From: Clostridium swellfunianum
GTDB taxonomy: Bacteria > Bacillota > Clostridia > Clostridiales > Clostridiaceae
Assembly (NCBI RefSeq): GCF_023656515.1
Contig: NZ_JAMOFV010000006.1
Coordinates: 1,837,243 to 1,901,242 of the forward strand
DNA length: 64,000 bases
Direction of reading: 5' to 3'
The notes under the pieces are model-generated. The model was given only the letters and a program-made list of their open reading frames with translations, did not search any database and was not told the origin of the DNA. A program made the position numbers and the translations under genes. Below are positions 9,217 to 19,610 of this stretch, in pieces (within the stretch, counting starts at the first letter, position 1; every line of letters begins with the position of its first letter).

Positions 9217-10233
9217 ATGTCAAATGTTAAAGTAGCAATTAATGGTTTTGGTAGAATAGGACGTCTTGCATTCAGACAAATGTTTGGAGCAGAAGGATAT
9301 GATGTTGTTGCAATCAACGATTTAACAGCTCCAAAGATGTTAGCACACTTATTAAAATATGATTCTTCACAAGGTAGATACGAAGGAACAGTTGAAGCAA
9401 AAGAGTCTTCTATAGTTGTTAATGGAAAAGAAATCAAAATATATGCATCAGCTGATGCTTCAAAACTTCCATGGGGAGAATTGGATGTAGACGTAGTACT
9501 TGAGTGTACTGGATTCTATGTATCTAAAGCAAAATCACAAGCACACATCAATGCAGGTGCTAAGAAAGTTGTTATTTCAGCTCCAGCTGGTAACGATCTT
9601 CCAACAGTTGTTTACAATGTAAACCATGATATATTAACTGCTGATGATAATATAATTTCAGCAGCTTCATGTACAACTAACTGCTTAGCTCCAATGGCTA
9701 AAGCACTTAATGACTATGCTGAAATTCAATCAGGTATAATGTCAACAATCCATGCTTACACTGGAGACCAAATGGTACTAGATGGCCCACACAGAGGAGG
9801 AGACTTCAGACGTGCTAGAGCTGCTGCTGTAAATATTGTTCCTAACTCAACAGGAGCTGCAAAAGCTATAGGATTAGTTATTCCAGAATTAAACGGAAAA
9901 TTAATTGGTTCAGCACAAAGAGTTCCAGTTCCAACTGGTTCAACTACAATTTTAACTTCAGTTGTTAAAGGAAAAGATGTTACAGTTGAAGGAATTAACG
10001 CGGCTATGAAGGCGGCTTCAAATGAATCATTTGGTTACACTGAAGAGCAATTAGTATCTTCTGATATCATTGGAATAAAATTTGGTTCTCTATTTGATGC
10101 AACTCAAACAATGGTTACTAAAATTGCAGAAGATTTATACCAAGTTCAAACAGTTTCATGGTATGACAACGAAAACTCATACACTAGCCAAATGGTTAGA
10201 ACTATAAAGCACTTCGCTAACTTTTTAAAGTAA
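9217..10233 (+). CDS. gapA: Glyceraldehyde-3-phosphate dehydrogenase, NAD-dependent
   Basis: A 338-aa glycolytic enzyme that oxidises and phosphorylates glyceraldehyde-3-phosphate to 1,3-bisphosphoglycerate. The Rossmann start is INGFGRIGR. The catalytic motif SCTTNCLAP places the active cysteine at about residue 152. The C-terminal half has [13 protein letters not shown] consensus AGGAGG precedes the ATG. Codons are strongly biased, as in highly expressed genes. The 92-bp spacer after cggR is very AT-rich and contains a TATAAT, so extra initiation or mRNA processing there is possible but not shown. Confidence 0.97.
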   Translation: MSNVKVAINGFGRIGRLAFRQMFGAEGYDVVAINDLTAPKMLAHLLKYDSSQGRYEGTVEAKESSIVVNGKEIKIYASADASKLPWGELDVDVVLECTGFYVSKAKSQAHINAGAKKVVISAPAGNDLPTVVYNVNHDILTADDNIISAASCTTNCLAPMAKALNDYAEIQSGIMSTIHAYTGDQMVLDGPHRGGDFRRARAAAVNIVPNSTGAAKAIGLVIPELNGKLIGSAQRVPVPTGSTTILTSVVKGKDVTVEGINAAMKAASNESFGYTEEQLVSSDIIGIKFGSLFDATQTMVTKIAEDLYQVQTVSWYDNENSYTSQMVRTIKHFANFLK

Positions 10234-10270
10234 TTTAAGCATTTAGTTATAAGAATTTAAAGGTTAATAA

Positions 10271-10316
10271 TAAGGGCTGGTTTTGTAGTCAGGGCTATAA
10301 ACCCAGGCCTTTATTT
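10271..10316 (+). terminator. Partial terminator/processing hairpin between gapA and pgk
   Basis: AAGGGCTGG pairs with CCAGGCCTT (one mismatch) around a 28-nt loop, with TTTATTTATG after it. It may lower expression beyond gapA. Confidence 0.45.
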
Positions 10317-10356
10317 ATGCATACATATAAAATTATTGTATAAAGGAGAGAGTGAA

Positions 10357-11547
10357 ATGAGCTTTAACAAAAAGACTATTGAAGATATACAGGTTAAAGG
10401 CAAAAGAGTTCTTGTAAGATGCGATTTCAACGTTCCAATGAAAGACGGAAAGATAACTGATGAAAATAGATTAAACGGAGCTCTTCCAACTATAAAATAT
10501 TTAATGGAAAAGGGTGCTAAGGTTATACTTTGCTCACATCTAGGAAAAGCAAAGGGACCAGACCCAAGTCTTACACTTGCTCCAGTTGCAATGAGACTTT
10601 CTGAACTTCTAAATAAAGAGGTTGTTTTTGCTGCTGATGATACAGTGGTTGGAGACAATGCAAGAAAAGCAGTTTCAGTAGCTAAAGATGGAGATGTTAT
10701 CCTTCTTGAAAATACAAGATTTAGAAAAGAAGAAGGTAAAAACGAGGACTCCTTCTCACAAGACTTAGCTTCAATTGCAGATGTTTATGTAAATGATGCT
10801 TTTGGATCAGCTCACAGAGCTCACTGTTCAACAGTAGGAGTTACGAAATTTGTTGATACAGCTGTTTGTGGATACTTAATCCAAAAGGAATTAAAGTTCC
10901 TTGGAGAGGCAGTTCAAAATCCAACAAGACCATTCTGTGCTATACTTGGTGGAGCAAAGGTTGTTGACAAGATAGCAGTTATAGAAAACCTACTTGACAA
11001 GGTAGATACTTTAATAATAGGTGGTGGAATGGCTTATACCTTCTTTAAGGCTCAAGGCTATGAAATAGGCAAGTCACTTTTAGATGAAGAAAGACTCGAC
11101 TATGCTAAAGAAATGATGGAAAAGGCTAAGACTAAGGGAGTTAAACTGCTTCTTCCTGTAGACAACAGAATAGCTCCGGAATACGCTGATGTGGAAGCTA
11201 AGATAACAGAAGATCAAAACGTTCCTGAAGGATACATGGGATTGGATATTGGACCAAAATCAGAAAAACTTTTTGCTTATGCCGTTAGAGAAGCAAAGAC
11301 AGTTATATGGAACGGACCAATGGGAGTTGCTGAATTTAAAAATTTTGCAGCAGGTACAGTAGCAGTTGCAAAGGCTATGGCCGATTCAGGAGCTACTACT
11401 ATAATTGGTGGCGGAGACAGTGCTGCAGCAGTTAACAACTTAGGTTTCGGAGATAAAATGACTCATATTTCAACTGGTGGTGGAGCTTCACTTGAATTCT
11501 TAGAAGGAAAAGAACTTCCTGGGATAGCTGCGCTTAACAATAAATAA
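10357..11547 (+). CDS. pgk: Phosphoglycerate kinase
   Basis: A 397-aa monomeric kinase that makes ATP from 1,3-bisphosphoglycerate. The N-terminal signature [13 protein letters not shown], the RFRKEEG segment and the C-terminal nucleotide-binding GGGDSAAAV are all present. The start is the ATG at 10357 behind AAAGGAGAG; a TTG 21 bases earlier overlaps that site. It lies in the glycolytic block gapA-pgk-tpiA-gpmI-eno, all on one strand. Confidence 0.97.
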   Translation: MSFNKKTIEDIQVKGKRVLVRCDFNVPMKDGKITDENRLNGALPTIKYLMEKGAKVILCSHLGKAKGPDPSLTLAPVAMRLSELLNKEVVFAADDTVVGDNARKAVSVAKDGDVILLENTRFRKEEGKNEDSFSQDLASIADVYVNDAFGSAHRAHCSTVGVTKFVDTAVCGYLIQKELKFLGEAVQNPTRPFCAILGGAKVVDKIAVIENLLDKVDTLIIGGGMAYTFFKAQGYEIGKSLLDEERLDYAKEMMEKAKTKGVKLLLPVDNRIAPEYADVEAKITEDQNVPEGYMGLDIGPKSEKLFAYAVREAKTVIWNGPMGVAEFKNFAAGTVAVAKAMADSGATTIIGGGDSAAAVNNLGFGDKMTHISTGGGASLEFLEGKELPGIAALNNK

Positions 11548-11566
11548 TAATAATTATCAATTAAAG

Positions 11567-11594
11567 TTTACAAAGTGCTTTTAAATGATATAAT
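11567..11594 (+). promoter_or_regulatory. Internal promoter ahead of tpiA
   Basis: TTTACA at 11567-11572 and TATAAT at 11589-11594 with 16 bp between, 25 bases before the tpiA start. Confidence 0.55.
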
Positions 11595-11618
11595 GTAAAT
11601 GAAGGAAGGTTTTTAGAT

Positions 11619-12365
11619 ATGAGAAAGCCAATAATCGCTGGAAACTGGAAAATGCACAAAACTATTGATGAAGCAGTTAGTTTTGTTGAAGAAATAAAGG
11701 ACTTAGTTAAAGAAGCTAAGTGTGAAATTGTAATTTGCCCAACATTTGTTTCGCTAGACGCTGTAGTTAAAGCTGTTAAAGGAACGAATATTAAAGTAGG
11801 AGCTCAAAACGTTCATTTTGAAGATAAAGGAGCTTTTACAGGTGAAATTGCTCCAAATATGCTAGAAGCTGTTGGTGTAGATTATGTTATAATAGGACAC
11901 AGCGAAAGAAGACAATATTTCAACGAAACTGATGAAACAGTTAACAAGAAGCTAAAGGCTGCTTTTGCTCACAACATAGTTCCAATACTCTGCGTTGGTG
12001 AGTCTCTTGAAGAAAGAGAAAATAATATAACTGAAGAAGTTATAGGTAGACAAATTAAGCTTGATTTAACAGGTTTAACTCCAGAGCAAGTAGAAAATAT
12101 TGTTGTTGCTTATGAGCCAATTTGGGCTATAGGAACAGGCAGAACTGCAACTTCAGACCAAGCTAACGAAACTATAGCTTTCATTAGAAAAGTTATAGCC
12201 TCAGTATATGGAAAAGAAGTAGCAGACAAAACAAGAATACAGTATGGTGGTTCTGTTAAGCCTTCTACAATAGCAGAGCAAATGGCTAAATCAGACATAG
12301 ATGGAGCATTAGTTGGGGGAGCGAGCCTTGTAGCAGCAGATTTCGCAGCAATAGTGAATTTCTAA
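11619..12365 (+). CDS. tpiA: Triosephosphate isomerase
   Basis: A 248-aa TIM-barrel enzyme interconverting dihydroxyacetone phosphate and glyceraldehyde-3-phosphate. Lys is in GNWKMHK, the catalytic His is in IIGHSERRQ, the catalytic Glu is in [12 protein letters not shown], and the phosphate-binding QYGGSVKP and GALVGGASL motifs are intact. GAAGGAAGG precedes the ATG. gpmI starts 16 bases after its stop, so the two are cotranscribed. It may also be served by the internal promoter at 11567-11594. Confidence 0.97.
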   Translation: MRKPIIAGNWKMHKTIDEAVSFVEEIKDLVKEAKCEIVICPTFVSLDAVVKAVKGTNIKVGAQNVHFEDKGAFTGEIAPNMLEAVGVDYVIIGHSERRQYFNETDETVNKKLKAAFAHNIVPILCVGESLEERENNITEEVIGRQIKLDLTGLTPEQVENIVVAYEPIWAIGTGRTATSDQANETIAFIRKVIASVYGKEVADKTRIQYGGSVKPSTIAEQMAKSDIDGALVGGASLVAADFAAIVNF

Positions 12366-12381
12366 TCAAGGGGGAAATGTA

Positions 12382-13914
12382 ATGTCAAAGAAACCAGTTA
12401 TGCTAATGATCCTAGATGGATTCGGAATATCAGACAAAGTAGATGGCAATGCAGTAGCTGCAGCAAAGAAGCCTAACTTTGACAAGTATTTTAATGAATA
12501 TCCTAATGTGCAGCTTGGAGCCAGCGGAATGGATGTTGGACTTCCAAGAGGACAAATGGGTAATTCAGAGGTTGGTCACTTAAATATAGGTGCAGGAAGA
12601 ATAATATATCAAGAATTGACAAGAATAACTAAGGCGATAGAAGATGGCGATTTCTTTGAAAAAGCTGAGCTAAATGAGGCTATAGACAAGGCTATAAAAG
12701 GTTCAAACTCACTTCATCTTTTAGGACTACTCTCCGATGGTGGAGTTCACTCTCATATAGATCACTTAAAGGCTTTAATAAAGCTTGCCAAGGATAAGGG
12801 ATTAAAGAAGGTTTATGTTCATGCTTTCCTTGACGGAAGAGATGTTCAACCTGGTTCAGCTAAGGACTTCATTGCGGCTCTTGAAGACTACATGAAAGAA
12901 GTTGGAGTTGGGAAAATAGCTTCAATCTCTGGTAGATACTATGCTATGGACAGGGATAAGCGTTGGGAAAGAGTGCAGCTTGCTTATAATGCTATAGTTT
13001 TAGGTGAAGGTGAAACTGCTCTTTCAGCTATGGAGGCAATTGAAAGCTCCTACCATGACAACAAAACTGATGAGTTTGTTCTTCCAACTGTAATACTTGA
13101 AAATGGAGATCCAACAGCGAAAATAGTTAATGGCGACTCAGTAATATTCTTTAACTTCAGACCAGATAGAGCTAGAGAGATTACTAGAGCTATAAATGAT
13201 AAAGTTTTTGATGGTTTTGAAAGAGATACACTCAACTTAAATTACGTTTGCATGACTCAGTATGATAAAACAATGGAAGGTGTTTCCGTGGTATTTAAAC
13301 CTGAATCATACAATAATACTTTAGGAGAGTATATAAGCAGATTAGGTAAGAAGCAGCTAAGAATAGCAGAAACAGAAAAATATGCTCACGTTACCTTTTT
13401 CTTTAATGGTGGTGTAGAAGCACCGAATGAAGGCGAAGATAGAGCACTTATAGCTTCACCAAAGGTCGCTACTTATGATTTAAAGCCAGAGATGAGTGCT
13501 TACGAGCTTACAGATGAGCTTATAAGAAGAATTGACACTGATGAGTATGATATGATAATCTGTAACTATGCAAATCCAGATATGGTAGGACATACCGGTG
13601 TATTTGAAGCAGCAGTTAAAGCAATTGAAACGGTAGACAACTGTATGGGAAGAGTTGTAGAAAGAGTACTTGAAAAAGATGGTGCTGTATTTGTAACTGC
13701 CGACCATGGAAATGCAGAGCAAATGATTGACTATTCAACAGGAGAGCCAATGACTGCTCATACAACAGATCCAGTTCCACTGCTTTATATAGCGAATGAT
13801 GCAAAGGGTAAAGAGCTTAGAAGCGGAATACTTGCTGATTTAGCTCCAACTATGCTTCAGGTTATGGGACTAGAAGTGCCAGCAGAAATGACTGGAAAGT
13901 CACTTATAAAATAA
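12382..13914 (+). CDS. gpmI: 2,3-bisphosphoglycerate-independent phosphoglycerate mutase
   Basis: A 510-aa alkaline-phosphatase-superfamily enzyme that converts 3- to 2-phosphoglycerate through a phosphoserine intermediate with Mn. The start MLMILDGFGIS carries the metal-binding Asp, and the catalytic Ser is in QMGNSEVGH. The C-terminal metal site FVTADHGNAEQM is present. The mutase lets the block produce 2-phosphoglycerate for the enolase downstream. GGGGGAAA precedes the start. Length and motifs are complete. Confidence 0.97.
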   Translation: MSKKPVMLMILDGFGISDKVDGNAVAAAKKPNFDKYFNEYPNVQLGASGMDVGLPRGQMGNSEVGHLNIGAGRIIYQELTRITKAIEDGDFFEKAELNEAIDKAIKGSNSLHLLGLLSDGGVHSHIDHLKALIKLAKDKGLKKVYVHAFLDGRDVQPGSAKDFIAALEDYMKEVGVGKIASISGRYYAMDRDKRWERVQLAYNAIVLGEGETALSAMEAIESSYHDNKTDEFVLPTVILENGDPTAKIVNGDSVIFFNFRPDRAREITRAINDKVFDGFERDTLNLNYVCMTQYDKTMEGVSVVFKPESYNNTLGEYISRLGKKQLRIAETEKYAHVTFFFNGGVEAPNEGEDRALIASPKVATYDLKPEMSAYELTDELIRRIDTDEYDMIICNYANPDMVGHTGVFEAAVKAIETVDNCMGRVVERVLEKDGAVFVTADHGNAEQMIDYSTGEPMTAHTTDPVPLLYIANDAKGKELRSGILADLAPTMLQVMGLEVPAEMTGKSLIK

Positions 13915-13926
13915 TTTTGCTAGTCT

Positions 13927-13953
13927 ACTGTAGAGGGCTCATGCTCTCTACAG
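13927..13953 (+). other. Hairpin between gpmI and eno
   Basis: CTGTAGAGGGC pairs with GCTCTCTACAG (one mismatch) around a 4-nt loop. There is no T-tract, so it is more likely an mRNA-stability or processing element than a terminator. Confidence 0.45.
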
Positions 13954-13984
13954 AGAATATACATATTTGAAAGGAGTTTTTTAA

Positions 13985-15283
<1,299 letters not shown>

Positions 15284-15286
15284 TTT

Positions 15287-15316
15287 AAAGTGAGGCTCTT
15301 AAGCCTCACTTTTTTA
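15287..15316 (+). terminator. Terminator after eno
   Basis: AAGTGAGGCT pairs with AGCCTCACTT, 4-nt loop, then TTTTTT. Confidence 0.9.
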
Positions 15317-15319
15317 AGG

Positions 15320-15348
15320 TTGTATTATAACTTCACTTGTGATAAAAT
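15320..15348 (+). promoter_or_regulatory. Candidate secG promoter
   Basis: TTGTAT at 15320-15325, 17 bp, TAAAAT at 15343-15348. Confidence 0.5.
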
Positions 15349-15381
15349 ACCATTGTATAACTTTATGGGAGGTATATGAAT

Positions 15382-15615
15382 ATGCGTATTGCTCTTATAG
15401 TTGCTCTTGTAATTATTTCTATAGTATTAATAATATCTGTAATGCTCCAGCCAAGTAAAACTAATGGACTATCAGGTTTTGTTGGTGGTGGAAGCGCAGA
15501 TACATATTACGCTAAGAATAAGGCTAAAACAAAGGAAGTCGTAATGGCTAGAATAACTGTTTTAACTGCTATTTTATTTGCTTTAGACGTAATAGCTTTA
15601 AACCTAATAAAATAA
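15382..15615 (+). CDS. secG: Preprotein translocase subunit SecG
   Basis: About 77 aa with two transmembrane helices (IALIVALVIISIVLIISVML and a C-terminal VLTAILFALDVIALNL). Between them is the SecG-typical glycine-rich cytoplasmic loop GLSGFVGGGSADTYYAKN. SecG assists SecYE-SecA protein export. The ATG at 15382 is preferred: it lies 9 bases from GGGAGG, whereas the ATG at 15376 is only 3 bases away. It lies between eno and rnr, the common Firmicute order. Confidence 0.9.
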   Translation: MRIALIVALVIISIVLIISVMLQPSKTNGLSGFVGGGSADTYYAKNKAKTKEVVMARITVLTAILFALDVIALNLIK

Positions 15616-15625
15616 TTCAAAGCAC

Positions 15626-15666
15626 TAAAGTATAGTCAATATGGCTGTACTTTTTTATTTTTAACT
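15626..15666 (+). terminator. Terminator after secG
   Basis: AAAGTATAG pairs with CTGTACTTT (one mismatch), followed by TTTTATTTTT. Confidence 0.7.
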
Positions 15667-15756
15667 CTTTATTTATAATAGCATATAATCTAGGAATATA
15701 TTTTATAAAATTACCAAAAATAATATAAGGTATATGTATGAAAGGAAGTGACTTAA

Positions 15757-17994
15757 TTGAACATTAGAGAAGCAGTTGTAGAATTTATGAGAGAAAAATC
15801 CTACAAACCTATTTCCATATATGAGCTAGCTTATGCTATGAACATAGAAAAAAGCGATTTCAAGATGTTTCAAGATGTAATCTATGATATGGAAAAGGAT
15901 GGAGAAATTATTAAAACAAGGACAGAACATTATGGTGTACCTGAAAAAATGGGACTTGTGGTTGGAAAGCTACAGGGGCATCAAAAGGGCTATGGTTTTG
16001 TTATACCAGAAATTAGTGAGCCGGATGTTTTTATACCCATAAGTGCTATGGGTGGTGCCATGCATGGTGATAAAGTTATTGCAAAAATAACTAGAGAAGA
16101 AAATGAGGGTAAAAGACGCGAAGGTGAAATAATCAGAATAATCAAAAGAGGCAATAAGACAATAATAGGTACATATGAGGACAGCAAGAATTTTGGTTTT
16201 GTTGTGGCAGATGATAGAAGAATTTATCAGGATATATTCATTCCAAAGGCTGAGCGAAATGGTGCCAAGACAGGACAGGTAGTTATAGTTGAAATTACTG
16301 AATGGCCAGATAAGAGAAGAAACCCTGAGGGAAGAGTTGTAGAAATCCTTGGAAGCAAGGGTGACAGGGGAATAGATATACTTACAATAATAAAAAAACA
16401 TGGCCTTCCTGAGGAATTCCCTCAAAAGGTTGAAGCTTTTGCAGAAAATATTCCAAATGAAATACCAGAGGAAGAATATTCAAGACGTGAGGTCTTAAGA
16501 GATCTACGCATGGTTACTATAGATGGTGAGGATGCTAAGGACCTTGATGATGCTGTTTCAATTGAGAAGCTTCCAAACAATAATTACAGGCTTGGAGTAC
16601 ATATTGCAGACGTTTCTCATTATGTAAAAGAGAAAAACCCTCTAGATAGGGAAGCTTTGAAAAGAGGTACATCTGTATATTTGATTGATAGAGTTATACC
16701 TATGCTTCCAAAGAAACTGTCAAATGGCATTTGTAGCTTAAATCCTAAGGTAGATAGATTAGCATTATCCTGCTTTATGGAGATAGATAGATCAGGAAAG
16801 GTTCTAGACCATAAAATAGTTGAAAGTGTAATTAAGACTAGTGAAAGAATGACTTATACTGATGTTACAAAGATACTTAAAGACAGAGATGAAGAGCTTA
16901 TAAGAAAATATGAGTATCTTCACGAAGATTTTAAGGCTATGGAGGACCTTTGCAATATACTACATAAAAAGAGAATGGGTCGAGGGGCTATTGACTTTGA
17001 GTTTGAAGAGAGCAAAATAGTTTTAAACGATAAGGGAAAACCAATTGATGTAAAGCCTTATGAAAGAGAAATTGCCAATAGAATGATAGAAGAGTTTATG
17101 CTTGTTTGTAATGAAACTATAGCTGAGCACATGTTCTGGGCAAATATGCCTTTTGTATATAGAATTCACGAAGACCCAGACCTTGAAAAGCTAAATATAT
17201 TTAATGAATTTGTTCATAATTTAGGATATGCAGTTAAATGGACCAAAGAAGTTCATCCTAAGGCCCTTCAAGAAATAATCGAAAAAATTAAAGGTCAGAA
17301 GGAAGAAACCGTAGTTAGTACTTTGCTGCTTAGATCACTAAAGCAGGCTAGGTATGCGCCACAGTGTGAAGGTCACTTTGGTTTGGCAGCTAAATACTAC
17401 TGCCACTTTACTTCACCAATAAGAAGATATCCAGACCTTATAATTCACAGGATTATCAAGGAATATATAAATGGGCAGATAGATGAAAATAGAACAGTAA
17501 GACTTAACAAAGAAGTTGAGTATGCTTCAAAACAGTCTTCTGAAATGGAAAGAGTAGCACAAGACGCGGAGAGAGAAGTTGACGATTTAAAGAAAGCTGA
17601 ATACATGTCTGACAGGATTGGTCAGGAATTTGACGGTATAATTTCCTCTGTAACAAACTTTGGATTCTTCGTAGAACTACCTAATACTATAGAAGGCTTA
17701 GTTCACATAAGCGATCTTGATGACGATTATTATGTATATGATGAAAAGCGCTTAAGCCTAATTGGAGAACGCACTAAAAAGATATACAGGCTTGGTGACG
17801 AAGTTAAGATTAAAGTAACCAAAGTTGATATTGAATTTAGAGAGATTTATTTCAAGCTTGTGGAAGAGCAGCAGTCCGGCGAAGATGGTGAGGAAGAAAC
17901 TATAGAAATTAAGGCACGAAGAGCTTATCCAATAATACCAAGAGATCAATTGAACAGTGACAACATACTAAATTTAGAAGAGAATATGGATTAA
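15757..17994 (+). CDS. rnr: Ribonuclease R
   Basis: A 745-aa processive 3'-5' exoribonuclease of the RNase II/R family. In order: an N-terminal winged helix, cold-shock domains (GKLQGHQKGYGFVIPE), the RNB catalytic core from about residue 250 (DGEDAKDLDDAVS with the Mg-binding aspartates) and a C-terminal S1 domain (about residues 625-705). The start is TTG at 15757 behind AAAGGAAGTG. RNase R degrades structured RNA and works with tmRNA/SmpB in trans-translation, which fits its nearness to smpB-ssrA, although the hyd operon now separates them. Confidence 0.95.
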   Translation: MNIREAVVEFMREKSYKPISIYELAYAMNIEKSDFKMFQDVIYDMEKDGEIIKTRTEHYGVPEKMGLVVGKLQGHQKGYGFVIPEISEPDVFIPISAMGGAMHGDKVIAKITREENEGKRREGEIIRIIKRGNKTIIGTYEDSKNFGFVVADDRRIYQDIFIPKAERNGAKTGQVVIVEITEWPDKRRNPEGRVVEILGSKGDRGIDILTIIKKHGLPEEFPQKVEAFAENIPNEIPEEEYSRREVLRDLRMVTIDGEDAKDLDDAVSIEKLPNNNYRLGVHIADVSHYVKEKNPLDREALKRGTSVYLIDRVIPMLPKKLSNGICSLNPKVDRLALSCFMEIDRSGKVLDHKIVESVIKTSERMTYTDVTKILKDRDEELIRKYEYLHEDFKAMEDLCNILHKKRMGRGAIDFEFEESKIVLNDKGKPIDVKPYEREIANRMIEEFMLVCNETIAEHMFWANMPFVYRIHEDPDLEKLNIFNEFVHNLGYAVKWTKEVHPKALQEIIEKIKGQKEETVVSTLLLRSLKQARYAPQCEGHFGLAAKYYCHFTSPIRRYPDLIIHRIIKEYINGQIDENRTVRLNKEVEYASKQSSEMERVAQDAEREVDDLKKAEYMSDRIGQEFDGIISSVTNFGFFVELPNTIEGLVHISDLDDDYYVYDEKRLSLIGERTKKIYRLGDEVKIKVTKVDIEFREIYFKLVEEQQSGEDGEEETIEIKARRAYPIIPRDQLNSDNILNLEENMD

Positions 17995-17995
17995 C

Positions 17996-18030
17996 AAAAA
18001 GCTGCTTCTTTTGGAGCGGCTTTTTTATTT
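17996..18030 (+). terminator. Terminator after rnr
   Basis: AAAGCTGC pairs with GCGGCTTT (one G-T pair), followed by TTTTTATTT. Confidence 0.8.
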
Positions 18031-18060
18031 GCAAATAATATTAAAAATTGCACAAATAGT

Positions 18061-18090
18061 TTGACAAGTATATTAATAAGTTGATAAAAT
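18061..18090 (+). promoter_or_regulatory. Promoter of the hydrogenase maturation operon
   Basis: Consensus TTGACA at 18061-18066 and TAAAAT at 18085-18090, 18 bp apart. Transcription would start near 18097, giving a leader of about 210 nt. Confidence 0.7.
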
Positions 18091-18096
18091 ATTAAC

Positions 18097-18309
18097 ATAT
18101 TATGTTCTTCAAATAATTAGAGAGAAATCTTCAATTATTTGTATTTAAATATTTATACCTAACAGAAAAGATATTTCTAATCTGAAAGGAAAGAAGGGGA
18201 TACAATTAAGCTTTAGCTGAGTGGCTATAGCTGTATTTGTTTTGCAAATCAAGCTTTCCTGTGTGGAAGGCTTTTTATTTTGCAAAACTTTACCAATGGG
18301 AGGAAGTAT
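18097..18309 (+). promoter_or_regulatory. Structured 5' leader with an intrinsic terminator ahead of the hyd operon
   Basis: The leader begins with a perfect 9-bp stem (CAAATAATT at 18110-18118 with AATTATTTG at 18133-18141). A purine-rich run follows (GAAAGGAAAGAAGGGGAT), then an AGCT/AGCT hairpin around 18210-18235. It ends in a 9-bp terminator stem (AAGCTTTCC at 18251 with GGAAGGCTT at 18265) followed by TTTATTTT, 30 bases before the regulator start. A purine-rich stretch could compete with the terminator. I do not recognise a known riboswitch class. A separate small RNA gene is an alternative. Confidence 0.45.
18251..18280 (+). terminator. Leader terminator upstream of the hyd operon
   Basis: 9-bp stem with one T-G pair, 5-nt loop (TGTGT) and a T-rich tail, lying between the hyd promoter and the first gene. 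It either attenuates the operon or ends a small RNA. Confidence 0.65.
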
Positions 18310-18564
18310 ATGAAAAAAATTGCAGTAATAAGTGCTATACTAGAAAAACCTAATATTTGCCAGAAAGAATTTAACGAAGTTGTGTCAAGCTTTAAGGGGA
18401 TTGTTAAGGGAAGGATGGGAGTACCATTTGAGGAAGAAGATATTGCAGTTATTAGCATTACGATTTTAGGAGAGCTGAATGACATTAATAGCTTGACTGG
18501 AAAGCTTGGAAATATTAATCATGTATTGGTTAAGACAGCTATATCAAAAAAGGAGATTGAATAA
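18310..18564 (+). CDS. TM1266-family iron-only hydrogenase system regulator
   Basis: An 84-aa protein with a ferredoxin-like/ACT-type fold. In its N-terminal half it has KIAVISAILEKPN and, further on, VVSSFKGIVKGRMGVPF; these match the small TM1266-type proteins repeatedly found beside HydE/HydG/HydF genes. Binding-domain function is inferred from its NikR-C-like fold; its effector is not known to me. The ATG at 18310 follows GGGAGGAAG. Its stop overlaps the hydE ATG by one base, so translation is coupled. Confidence 0.85.
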   Translation: MKKIAVISAILEKPNICQKEFNEVVSSFKGIVKGRMGVPFEEEDIAVISITILGELNDINSLTGKLGNINHVLVKTAISKKEIE

Positions 18565-19610
18565 TGAGAGCTGTTATAGATAAGCTTTATTTTCAAAACA
18601 ATTTGACTAATGAAGAACTTTTAGCCTTACTAAACAGCATAAATGAAGACACAAAGAAGTACTTGATAGAAAAGGCTCATGAAACAAGAATGCGAACTTA
18701 TGGAGATATGGTTTTCATGAGAGGACTTATAGAGTTCACAAACTATTGCAAGAGAAACTGTAGGTACTGCGGTATTAGAGCAGGCAACAAGCTAGCAGAT
18801 AGGTACAGGCTAACTGATGAAGAAATAATGCAAGTTTGCTGTGAGGGCTATGAACTTGGTTACAGAACATTTGTGCTGCAGGGCGGTGAGGATGACTACT
18901 TTAATGATGATAAAATTATAGCCATAGTAAAGGCTATTAAAGAAAAATATCCTGAGGTTGCAATAACTCTTTCCATAGGAGAAAGGAGCTATGAATCCTA
19001 TAGAAGGTTTTATGAAGCTGGAGCTGACAGATATCTTTTGAGGCACGAAACTGCTTCAAAAGAGCTTTACGAAAAGCTGCATCCAGGAATGAGCTTTGAA
19101 AGCAGAAAAAAATGTCTGCATGACCTTAAGAAAATAGGTTTTCAGGTAGGAGCTGGTTTTATGATAGGACTTCCAGGTCAAACTAATGAAGACTATGTAA
19201 TGGATTTATTGTTTTTAAAGGGGCTTGGGCCTCATATGGTCGGCATAGGACCATTCATTCCGCATAAGGATACCCCACTAGCTGGGGACATTGGCGGCAC
19301 TGTAGAGACAACAGAAATCATGCTTGCAATTACTCGCATGCTGCTGCCTAACGTATTGCTCCCTGCAACTACCGCCTTAGGAAGTATAGATCATTTTGGA
19401 CGAGAAAAGGGGATTAAAGCAGGAGCAAATGTTGTCATGCCTAATCTTTCGCCTACAATTGTGAGAAAAAAATATGCTTTATATGATGGTAAGATATGCA
19501 CGGGGGACGAGGCTGCAGAATGTAGAAAATGTATAGAAGCGAGGATTAATAAGGCTGGTTTTAATGTTGATATGTCTAGAGGTGACAATTTAGTTTGGAG
19601 GCGTATATAA
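18564..19610 (+). CDS. hydE: [FeFe]-hydrogenase H-cluster maturase HydE (radical SAM)
   Basis: A 348-aa radical-SAM enzyme with the cluster motif CKRNCRYCGIR near residue 60. HydE acts after HydG on an organometallic iron-cysteine intermediate during assembly of the diiron subcluster. It keeps the BATS-type C-terminal region and the length of known HydE. It starts on the last base of the regulator stop (TAATG), with AAGGAG upstream. hydG begins immediately after its stop. A hydrogenase structural gene is not in this window. Confidence 0.95.
   Translation: MRAVIDKLYFQNNLTNEELLALLNSINEDTKKYLIEKAHETRMRTYGDMVFMRGLIEFTNYCKRNCRYCGIRAGNKLADRYRLTDEEIMQVCCEGYELGYRTFVLQGGEDDYFNDDKIIAIVKAIKEKYPEVAITLSIGERSYESYRRFYEAGADRYLLRHETASKELYEKLHPGMSFESRKKCLHDLKKIGFQVGAGFMIGLPGQTNEDYVMDLLFLKGLGPHMVGIGPFIPHKDTPLAGDIGGTVETTEIMLAITRMLLPNVLLPATTALGSIDHFGREKGIKAGANVVMPNLSPTIVRKKYALYDGKICTGDEAAECRKCIEARINKAGFNVDMSRGDNLVWRRI

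Noticed and set aside
10311-10658. Minus-strand frame over the start of pgk
   Set aside because: Shadow of a certain gene.
15970-16425. 151-codon minus-strand frame inside rnr
   Set aside because: Lies wholly within the RNase R gene, aromatic-rich composition typical of a shadow frame.
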